Assembly (NCBI GenBank): GCA_903904835.1
Contig: CAIVEI010000059.1
Span: forward strand, 1 to 50,375
DNA length: 50,375 nt
DNA from: an uncultured Schlesneria sp.
GTDB lineage: Bacteria > Planctomycetota > Planctomycetia > Planctomycetales > Planctomycetaceae
Direction: 5' to 3'
The position numbers were made by a program, and so were the translations under genes. Every line of letters starts with the position of its first letter. The stretch's first letter is position 1. The notes under the pieces are model-generated. The model did not search any database, was not told the DNA's origin, and was given only the letters and a program-made list of their open reading frames with translations. Shown here piece by piece: positions 1-6,475 of the stretch.

Positions 1-83
1 GGCGCGAATCCTAGCGCCTGAACACAAGCGTGGAAAGATTCAATCAACGAAAATCGTCGGTAAAATGCAAAAAATGACAGCCT

Positions 84-217
84 CTCCGCGTGATGAGCAT
101 TGTTCGAGAACCATGCGAATACCAATCAGCATGTTTTCAAAAGAATTCAAACGAAGAGTTTGCCTCGAGGCTCAGGCAACGCTTGAATCGTTTCCGGCAC
201 ATGCTCATCACGCGGAG
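84..217. repeat. Inverted repeat, 16-bp perfect arms
   Basis: The arm CTCCGCGTGATGAGCA at 84-99 is exactly reverse-complemented at 202-217, with about 100 bp between. No open reading frame in between looks real. It could be a short palindromic intergenic element or a long-loop RNA structure upstream of the next gene. The rest of positions 1-312 shows nothing else apart from a short GGCGC/GCGCC pair at the very start of the window. Confidence 0.6.
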
Positions 218-312
218 CGATGATGGCTACTTTGGCAGAAATCCTGAAACTTAACTCGTTGAGTCAAATTTCAAACTCGAATAAGTCCACAGCAAATGAG
301 GGGGCGTGAATC

Positions 313-759
313 ATGAACGAGTTTTTCAAATTCCTGATTCGCTTTTCCCGTGGATGGAGATGGAAGATTGGGCTGTCGCTACTTGTGATGGCGTTGTTAC
401 TGATGGTTGGTTGGGTGAGGAGTTTTACCACGCTGGACAAGGTTTCGATTCCGATTTCAAAGTCGGAGGCGATTGAATTCTCGTCAATGCGATCCAAGTT
501 CTGTCTGATGAGACGTTCTGAGCCTCGTGACTTGAGATGGGATTCGAACCTGGTCGAGCAAGCCTCGGATCACTTTATGAATTACCTTTCGGCAGATTGG
601 AGCCTTCACATCGGTGGTCTGAGGCTGTTCTCCAATCTCCACGTGTTTCTTGCAAAGACTGCAGGGATCGTCGTGCCGTACTGGATGCCTGTGATGTTTT
701 TGACCCTGACGTCATGTTGGCTGTTGCTTTCGAAGGAAAGAAAAAAGGCCGAGGCATAG
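313..759 (+). CDS. Small two-helix membrane protein, function unknown
   Basis: This is a 148-residue protein not assigned to a named family. The N-terminus is basic and aromatic, followed by a hydrophobic helix at about residues 19-36. A polar, probably exported middle section follows. A second helix lies at about 117-138, ending in a short basic tail (ERKKAEA). Small planctomycete proteins with one helix at each end are common and of unknown role; that resemblance is from memory. The ATG is preceded by a weak purine stretch (gagggggcg) at about the right distance. The gene stands alone: an inverted repeat lies upstream and an antitoxin-like gene 87 bp downstream. Confidence 0.6.
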   Translation: MNEFFKFLIRFSRGWRWKIGLSLLVMALLLMVGWVRSFTTLDKVSIPISKSEAIEFSSMRSKFCLMRRSEPRDLRWDSNLVEQASDHFMNYLSADWSLHIGGLRLFSNLHVFLAKTAGIVVPYWMPVMFLTLTSCWLLLSKERKKAEA

Positions 760-846
760 AACTCCGGTATGGGCTATCAGCAATGGCTGATATCATTCAT
801 CGTGGGTTTACAGCGTGCGTTTTCGAACATATTGCGAGAATCAAAT

Positions 847-1095
847 ATGCCGTTCATTGTTCCGCAGGACGTTGAGGAACTTGTCGTCAATCAAGTGGCG
901 AGCGGTCGATATCGGTCTGGCGACGAAGTTCTTAGGTCCGCCATGCAGGCACTCGCGCAAGTTGACGAGGATTTGGTTGCAATCCAAGATGCCGTCAAGG
1001 AATGGCACGAGGGGGACGACGGGATTCCGTTGGACGATGCATTTAAAAAGATCCGCGAATCCCGCCCACAAGGCCGCAGAGAACTGGCTTCGTAG
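847..1095 (+). CDS. ParD-like type II antitoxin, apparently orphan
   Basis: The 82-residue product has the ParD/CopG-type ribbon-helix-helix pattern: an N-terminal strand (MPFIVPQDVEELV) and then VASGRYRSGDEVLRSAMQAL. The GRY-x-S-x-x-E-V-x-R motif is the hallmark of ParD-like antitoxins. The C-terminal half is charged and would normally wrap the ParE toxin. The reading frame is open further upstream, but family alignment favours this ATG. ParE normally follows immediately, yet the next 180 bp hold no RelE/ParE-type sequence, so the antitoxin appears unpartnered. It could still repress its own promoter or neutralise a toxin encoded elsewhere. Confidence 0.75.
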   Translation: MPFIVPQDVEELVVNQVASGRYRSGDEVLRSAMQALAQVDEDLVAIQDAVKEWHEGDDGIPLDDAFKKIRESRPQGRRELAS

Positions 1096-1280
1096 GGTTC
1101 GCCTGAAAAAACTGGCGAGACTTGAACAATTGGGGGTCAAATAACTGAAAAACCCTCGGGAAAATCGGTCTGGTCTTGGTTAAAATCTTCCGCTAGGATT
1201 CGCGCTTCGCCGGGCTGGACGGATGGAAGTCCGTTCGTGCTTCGTGTGTCGATCATGGATGACTGACGCTACCGTTCAGG

Positions 1281-2435
1281 ATGAACGCTCCCATCATGCG
1301 ACAGAATTTTCGAATCACATTCGTATTGTTGACAGTCTGTTCACTTCTGAGCACGGCCTCGATGCTGTTTGCCCAGCAGGCAAAACGACCGGACCCGTCG
1401 GCTAAGAATAGCCAGCCGGCAGGCAAGGCAACCCTTTCGAATCCCGCCGTTCCAGCCAAGTCCGCGGCTGACGGTTCACAAGCAAGTCCAGCCACTGAAA
1501 AACGGCCGCGTCCGGCTCCTCAAGAACCCGAGAAAGAACCGGAGATCGATAAGCTCGATCCAAAACTGGAAAAGATTCTGATCGAATGGGAGGCTCATTC
1601 TTCCAAGATCAAGTCGCTTCATGGAACGCATACGCGTCAAGAATTCATTAAGGCGTTTAGCGTCGAGAAAGTTTCCGAAGGGGAATTCTTTCTGGAAACT
1701 CCCGACAAAGGCCGGATTGACATGATCGCCAAGGCGGTCGGTAAGGGAGAGGCCGCCTCGAAAGAAGGTTACACGCTCGAAAAAGGTTCGTCGGAGAAAT
1801 GGATTTGCACGGGCGAAGAAATCCTTTCGTTTAACGAAGATGACAAGACTTATTCCCGCGAGGTTCTTCCGGCATCCATGCGAGGCAAAAACATTGTCCA
1901 CAGTCCGCTCCCGTTTCTCTTCGGTATGAAGGCGGAAGAGGCTAAGCAGCGATTCAATCTAAGGCTTGGTCAGTTCGGCAAGGACAAGGATAATCCTTGG
2001 GTTGTAATTTATGCGGTTCCTCGCATGGACAGTGACCGTCAGAATTACAGCGAAGCCGCGATTAAACTCGATTTGAAACGATACGTTCCGCTGGCAGTCC
2101 GGTTAGTCGACCCCAATGGAATCCTCACGGTTTATACCTTCAAAACTGTCGAAATTAACGACAGTGGTTTCGCAAAGTTTTTGAAAGGCCGGTTCGGAGA
2201 CCCGTATCGTCCGAGCTTGAAGGGTTATACGCTGCAAATTTCGAATGATATTCAGCCAGCGAGTAACAAGGAGCCTGCTCGCAATAAACCGAGTACCAAA
2301 ACAACCCCGAACGCTCCCGCAGGTAGTTCGATGGGGCGAGGGACGTCTGCAACGCCAGATGCCGGTGATACTCAGGCTGAGCGACCGAAAGCGACCCGGA
2401 CGTCGAGTTCAAATCCTCCTACGATGAAACGCTGA
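1281..2435 (+). CDS. Secreted TIGR03009-family protein
   Basis: The 384-residue protein carries a signal peptide (MRQNFRITFVLLTVCSLLS, then a likely cut after LFA). A Pro/Lys/Ala-rich linker covers about residues 35-90. The main domain at about 95-300 matches the planctomycete TIGR03009 family: the pattern runs ILIEWEAHSSKIKSLHG, then GEFFLETPDKGRIDM, then SPLPFLFGMKAEEAKQRFNLRL. The fold of this family resembles LolA-type lipid-binding proteins, so a periplasmic carrier or surface role is possible but unproven. The C-terminal 70 residues are low-complexity Ser/Thr/Pro/Asn. A second ATG five codons in is equally good as a start. There is no obvious operon partner. Confidence 0.8.
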   Translation: MNAPIMRQNFRITFVLLTVCSLLSTASMLFAQQAKRPDPSAKNSQPAGKATLSNPAVPAKSAADGSQASPATEKRPRPAPQEPEKEPEIDKLDPKLEKILIEWEAHSSKIKSLHGTHTRQEFIKAFSVEKVSEGEFFLETPDKGRIDMIAKAVGKGEAASKEGYTLEKGSSEKWICTGEEILSFNEDDKTYSREVLPASMRGKNIVHSPLPFLFGMKAEEAKQRFNLRLGQFGKDKDNPWVVIYAVPRMDSDRQNYSEAAIKLDLKRYVPLAVRLVDPNGILTVYTFKTVEINDSGFAKFLKGRFGDPYRPSLKGYTLQISNDIQPASNKEPARNKPSTKTTPNAPAGSSMGRGTSATPDAGDTQAERPKATRTSSSNPPTMKR

Positions 2436-2572
2436 TCAAGTCGTACGTGTGTCGATGATATCAGGCGTTTCTTGACCTGATGGTCCAGAGTTGTCGGATT
2501 TTGTAACGATTCAAATTTGTGAATCACAACCCGCTTCAGCCTTTTCCGTCAACGCCGTGAAGCATTTTGACC

Positions 2573-2669
2573 GTGTGCCACTGGCGGAGGCTTTGAGCCG
2601 CCAGTGTCTTCAAACAGCTCCGTAAGTCTGAAGAGCACTGGCGAGCGAAGACGCACGCCAGTGGCACAC
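2573..2669. repeat. Tandem-hairpin palindromic repeat
   Basis: The outer arms GTGTGCCACTGGCG (2573-2586) and CGCCAGTGGCACAC (2656-2669) are perfect reverse complements. Inside, each arm also folds with a nearer partner: CACTGGCGG at 2579-2587 with 2598-2606, and CACTGGC at 2636-2642 with 2657-2663. The element can therefore form two short hairpins or one long one. A decayed relative occurs at about 5465-5542. It fits a dispersed REP-like intergenic element. Confidence 0.75.
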
Positions 2670-2741
2670 GAAGATTAATGCCGCTGTTTTCCCGACGAAA
2701 AATCCGGGCGTTGCCTTTCGGGGCATTGAAACGAAAAATGC

Positions 2742-2762
2742 GTGTCGGCTGGAAGCCGACAC
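2742..2762. repeat. Perfect 9-bp hairpin, REP-like
   Basis: GTGTCGGCT at 2742-2750 pairs perfectly with AGCCGACAC at 2754-2762 across a three-base loop. It is not followed by a T-run, so it is unlikely to be a classical terminator. It lies in the same intergenic stretch as the tandem-hairpin repeat, about 150 bp before the SET-domain gene. Confidence 0.65.
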
Positions 2763-2915
2763 TATGAAAACGGATAACCACTCTTTGAACCGTTGACGCT
2801 GTCGCGTTGGATGTTATCGTGGCATCAGCCCGATCATCGCGCCCGTTCCCGCCGCGATGATTCCTGTTTGCGGATGCCGGGAAAACAATCCACGATACAG
2901 AATCGTGAGGAGTCA

Positions 2916-3380
2916 ATGGACATGACGTCTGTGGTTGAATCTTTGGTTCGCGTTGGAAAAGTCCCGTTTGGTAAAGGCGTTTTCGCTCGTCATGACATCC
3001 CAAAGGGAACGGTCATCGGACAAGTCAAAGGGCGAGTGATTGATGATCCTAATTACGCGACGTCGTACTGCATCGATCTGGGCGGGTCGCTTTCACTGGA
3101 ACCACGTGCTCCGTTTCGGTTCCTGAATCACTGCTGCACCCCCAACAGCACATTGTGTATTTCCGAAGTGACTTACGAAGACGGTAGCCCGGCTCCCTCG
3201 GAAATCACGATCGAAGCCCTGATGGACATTCCCAAAGGAGCGGAACTGACGATCGACTACCAATGGGCTGCACATGGAGCAATCAAATGCTTATGCGGCA
3301 GTCCAAAGTGCCGAGGCTGGGTGGTTGCTGAAGAAGAATTGCCGAAATTGCTGAAATCAATGAAACGCAAGGCGAAATAG
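2916..3380 (+). CDS. SET-domain protein lysine methyltransferase
   Basis: The 154-residue protein is almost only a SET domain, which transfers a methyl group from S-adenosylmethionine to lysine. Visible motifs are GKGVFARHDIPKGTVIG near residues 16-32, the catalytic RFLNHCCTPN (NHxC core), a late ELTIDYQW motif (the GEELxxDY equivalent) and a post-SET cysteine cluster CLCGSPKCRG that would bind zinc. The ATG follows a good ribosome site (gtgaggag at 2905-2912). The frame is open further upstream, but that part runs through the repeat region and has no support. Bacterial SET proteins are scattered and often thought to derive from eukaryotes; the substrate cannot be told from sequence. No operon partner is seen. 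Confidence 0.88.
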   Translation: MDMTSVVESLVRVGKVPFGKGVFARHDIPKGTVIGQVKGRVIDDPNYATSYCIDLGGSLSLEPRAPFRFLNHCCTPNSTLCISEVTYEDGSPAPSEITIEALMDIPKGAELTIDYQWAAHGAIKCLCGSPKCRGWVVAEEELPKLLKSMKRKAK

Positions 3381-3472
3381 TCGCGGCGGAACGAAGCTGG
3401 ACGATGTCAGTCTTCAATCAAAAGTCCGAATGAGTTTGGCTCGTGCTCGAAGCCCCGCGAGGAAAATGCATC

Positions 3473-4504
3473 ATGCATTGCGTTGCAAGCCGCCTGGTTT
3501 GTTTGGTCTTTATCATTGCATCATCGGTCAGTTGTCTGGAGGGAGCCCCGTATTCAGTAACCGAAACAGACGATGAGATACGCCTGGAAACCTCTGAAAT
3601 TTCCGCGAGCATTCGGAAGCGAGGGTATGTCACCGGCGTCAAAGCCCAGTCGTTCGTCGATAAGAAAACTGGTGCAACGGACCTGGGATTCGGGCTCGAT
3701 ATCGCCGACTGGATTATGGAGCCAGGGAGCGATGAAGCGTATCGGGATCAGTTGGTCCAGACGGGTAACAAGGAGTTGATCTACACATTCGGCAACGAGT
3801 ATCACGGGAAAACGCCGAAGCGTGGTATCGAAGGTCCGCAGATTTGTACTCAAGCGAAAGAGTTGGCTCCGGAAGTGATTCGAGGTCCAGACTTCGTTGC
3901 CGTTCGTCAGACGTTCCGATATCGAACTGCGGCTCCTGGAAAAAATATTGGTTCATTATGGACTCAGGTGATGGTCTTTCCTGAAGGGAAGCGTTACTTC
4001 ATTTCCATGCAGCGAATCGACGCCGTCAACAGCAGCGAAGCAATGTTTCTGCGAATTGACATGCCGGGCCATATTCAGCACAAGAATGGCGACAGCTTCA
4101 GCGAAGTCTATTTGAGCTACCACGGTCGTATTCCTTGCCAAGAGTTTTCAAAGAACTTTGCTCCCGATGAACGATTCAGTTACCGCCGTGGTGAAGCCCC
4201 CGTTCCTGATCGAATGATCCGTGGCTATCACATTCGCGACTTGCAATCAGGACGCGTCGGGCCGTGGCTGGCGGGAATGACGCTTGACCCGGGTGTTGTC
4301 TCGGAAGCATGGTGTCATCAGCGGGGCTACGTTTGCCTGATTGAAGAGTTTGGTGGCCGTCCGGTGAAAGCGGGTGAATCTTTCAGCGCGGCGTTTATTG
4401 TCGGCTATTTCGACAGCATTGAAGAAATGCATGTCGTTTATGACGCTCATAAAGGTCATACTGGTCTGAAAGTCGACGCCAAGGGCTGGGCGCTGACGAA
4501 GTGA
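3473..4504 (+). CDS. Secreted protein of unknown function
   Basis: The protein has 343 residues and an N-terminal signal peptide (LVCLVFIIASSVS) with probable cleavage near CLEGA. The mature part is rich in beta-strand-like segments, with conserved-looking blocks such as RQTFRYRTAAPGKNIGSLWTQ (about 145-165), MQRIDAVNSSEAMFLRIDMPG (about 178-198) and VSEAWCHQRGYVCLIEEFGG (about 280-300). The strand-rich, tryptophan-dotted pattern suggests a beta-sandwich of the kind found in carbohydrate-active proteins, but I cannot assign a family. A GTG 30 bp upstream is in frame, yet the ATG used here has the better site (gcgagg, about 10 bp upstream). The PPK2-type gene starts 46 bp downstream, so co-transcription is possible. 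Confidence 0.65.
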   Translation: MHCVASRLVCLVFIIASSVSCLEGAPYSVTETDDEIRLETSEISASIRKRGYVTGVKAQSFVDKKTGATDLGFGLDIADWIMEPGSDEAYRDQLVQTGNKELIYTFGNEYHGKTPKRGIEGPQICTQAKELAPEVIRGPDFVAVRQTFRYRTAAPGKNIGSLWTQVMVFPEGKRYFISMQRIDAVNSSEAMFLRIDMPGHIQHKNGDSFSEVYLSYHGRIPCQEFSKNFAPDERFSYRRGEAPVPDRMIRGYHIRDLQSGRVGPWLAGMTLDPGVVSEAWCHQRGYVCLIEEFGGRPVKAGESFSAAFIVGYFDSIEEMHVVYDAHKGHTGLKVDAKGWALTK

Positions 4505-4550
4505 ATCTTCGTTAGGGTTTGCTGCAACAGGACCTACTTCAGGAGTCACG

Positions 4551-5453
4551 ATGCTCAATCTGTCTGACGTTATCGAAATGTGTCGTGTTCCCGAAGACAA
4601 GAAGATTCGGCTCAAGGATTACCATCCAAACTGGGAAGCAGATGGTCTCGGAACAGCGGCTGACCGGCTGCGTGAGGCTCGTCGTTTGCTGGTTGAAGAT
4701 GTCCAGGAACTCGAGAGATCGCAAGAGCTATTGTATGCGGCCGATTCGTGGTCGGTGTTGGTCATCATTCAGGCCATGGATGCCGCCGGGAAAGATAGTA
4801 CGATCAAACATGTCATGACGGGTATCAACCCTGAAGGGGTCAAGGTCGTCAGCTTCAAGCAACCCTCGGCTGAGGAACTGGATCATGACTATCTTTGGCG
4901 TTGTTCCAGGGAACTTCCGGAAAGGGGACGGATCGGCATCTTTAATCGTTCGTATTACGAGGAAGTTCTTGTGGTGAAAGTGCACCCCGAACTTCTTGCG
5001 AAACAGCGAATACCGGGGGCGAATCCGGGCGAAAAATCGTTTTGGAAATCGAGATACAAAGAGATAAACCAGTTCGAGCGACGGCTGACCCGCAATGGCA
5101 CTCGCATCATCAAGTTCTTTCTGAATGTTTCGAAGGCCGAGCAGAAGCGGCGGTTTCTTGCGAGGATCGATGATCCGACGAAGAACTGGAAGTTTTCGCC
5201 GGGCGATCTGGTCGAGCGGGCACATTGGGATGAATACATGTCCGCGTATGAACAGATGTTGAATGCGACGAGCACGAAGTCAGCCCCCTGGTTTATCATT
5301 CCTGCGGATCAAAAGGTGACGACTCATCTGCTGGTGGCGACGATTCTGTCGAGTGAAATCCGAAAGTTAAGCTTGAAATTTCCGATCTTGCCCGCTTCCC
5401 AGCATGAAGCACTGATCGAGTGTAAGGCCCGGCTGGAAGCGGAAGCCGGTTGA
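4551..5453 (+). CDS. ppk2: PPK2-family polyphosphate kinase
   Basis: The 300-residue protein is a single-domain PPK2 enzyme, which moves phosphate between polyphosphate and nucleotides in the cytoplasm. The P-loop-like Walker A motif AMDAAGKDST sits at residues 75-84 and is followed by IKHVMTGINPEGVKV. The lid and Walker B region reads GRIGIFNRSYYEEVLVVKVHP. FFLNVSKAEQKRRFLARIDDP and WKFSPGDLVERAHWDEYMSAY complete the family signature. The length is normal for one-domain class I-like enzymes. Whether it makes polyphosphate or uses it to form nucleoside di- or triphosphates cannot be decided from sequence. An ATG after aggagtcacg gives a good start (AGGAG at about 4540). Confidence 0.93.
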   Translation: MLNLSDVIEMCRVPEDKKIRLKDYHPNWEADGLGTAADRLREARRLLVEDVQELERSQELLYAADSWSVLVIIQAMDAAGKDSTIKHVMTGINPEGVKVVSFKQPSAEELDHDYLWRCSRELPERGRIGIFNRSYYEEVLVVKVHPELLAKQRIPGANPGEKSFWKSRYKEINQFERRLTRNGTRIIKFFLNVSKAEQKRRFLARIDDPTKNWKFSPGDLVERAHWDEYMSAYEQMLNATSTKSAPWFIIPADQKVTTHLLVATILSSEIRKLSLKFPILPASQHEALIECKARLEAEAG

Positions 5454-5464
5454 GATTGCTAAGC

Positions 5465-5542
5465 TTGTGGCCCAGTGCTCGGCGATTGCCTCGAAAAAAG
5501 GGAAAGCACTGCGTCTCCGAAGACTCCGATGCAGTGGCACAC
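5465..5542. repeat. Degenerate copy of the 2.6-kb palindromic repeat
   Basis: The right end CAGTGGCACAC (5532-5542) matches the right arm of the element at 2573-2669. The left end (GTGGCCCAGTG near 5467) is a decayed form of the opposite arm. An internal GCACTG followed by AAGACTCCGA also echoes the first copy. It fills the gap between the PPK2-type kinase and the hydrolase. Confidence 0.5.
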
Positions 5543-5613
5543 AATCTGAAATTTAAGTCTTAGGCGTTTGCCTGACTTCTGCGTCAAATAAAGTGTAAAG
5601 CGAAAGTGGACTG

Positions 5614-6474
5614 ATGCGACTGGAATCGCAAATCGTAAAAGCTCGGGACGGCGTTGACCTATACGTTCGAAGTTATTGGCCCGATCAGCCAGATCCAGGG
5701 CGTGTCCTGTATTGGGTACATGGTCTGGGCGAGCATGGGGGCAGACATGCTCACGTTGCAGAAGTGCTTGCAGAAAACGGCTGGCGCATGATCGTAGCAG
5801 ATTTACGAGGACATGGTCGGTCAGGCGGTGTTCCGACCTATGTCAAGTCGTTCAATGACTATGCAGACGATATCGCCACCATTTGGGCACAACTGGGTTT
5901 GAACGATGCCCCACCCGTCTTGCTGGGGCACAGTATGGGAGGGCTGGTGGCGGTCAGGACCGTGCAAGTGGGAAATGTTCGACCGTCGGCTCTTGTGCTT
6001 TCATCACCCTTATTAGGTTTGAAGCTTCGGGTGAACCCCGTGACGGTAATGCTCGGTCGGATGCTTGTCCATTTTTATCCAACGGTTCGTTTTTCGAATG
6101 GAATTGATCCCGCAAATATGACTCGCGATTCCGAATTCGCGTCGATGCGGCGGGGTGACGCTCTGATTAACAAGACGGTTACCGCTGGCTGGTTCGTGGC
6201 GATGCAGTCGGCTCTTCAAGCGGCGAAACAGGACGCATCGAAAGTCTCCCTTCCTGTCTTGGCGTTACAAGGGGGCGATGATCGGACGACAGATCCTGTG
6301 GCACTGGCAGACTGGTGGGATCGCATCCAATCGACTGAGAAGGAACTGAACGTCTTTCCCAAACACGTTCACGAATTGTTTTTTGAACCAGATTGGCGTG
6401 AGACGACGTTACAAATGTTAAACTGGTTGGAAGAACAACGGGACCGAAGATTCGCGACACTCAGTACCAGGTGA
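5614..6474 (+). CDS. Alpha/beta hydrolase, monoacylglycerol-lipase-like
   Basis: The 286-residue cytoplasmic serine hydrolase has an oxyanion-hole motif WVHGLGEHGGRH near residue 33, then DLRGHGRSGG typical of monoacylglycerol lipases and lysophospholipases. The nucleophile elbow is GHSMGG with Ser107. A likely acid is Asp in LQGGDDRTTDP (about residue 222), and the likely histidine lies in KHVHELFFEP (about 252). No signal peptide is visible. Length and motif spacing are normal for the family. The true substrate, a monoglyceride or another lipid ester, is not known. The stop codon lies one base before the next gene's first possible start, so it is probably co-transcribed with the large DUF1549/DUF1553 gene. 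Confidence 0.88.
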   Translation: MRLESQIVKARDGVDLYVRSYWPDQPDPGRVLYWVHGLGEHGGRHAHVAEVLAENGWRMIVADLRGHGRSGGVPTYVKSFNDYADDIATIWAQLGLNDAPPVLLGHSMGGLVAVRTVQVGNVRPSALVLSSPLLGLKLRVNPVTVMLGRMLVHFYPTVRFSNGIDPANMTRDSEFASMRRGDALINKTVTAGWFVAMQSALQAAKQDASKVSLPVLALQGGDDRTTDPVALADWWDRIQSTEKELNVFPKHVHELFFEPDWRETTLQMLNWLEEQRDRRFATLSTR

Positions 6475-6475
6475 A

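Noticed and set aside
1096-1280. Possible ParE toxin after the ParD-like antitoxin
   Set aside because: None of the three forward frames reads like a RelE/ParE protein; the gap is too short and contains stops.
2793-2915. N-terminal extension of the SET protein
   Set aside because: The extension lies in repeat-rich intergenic DNA; the internal ATG has a good ribosome site and starts just before the SET domain.
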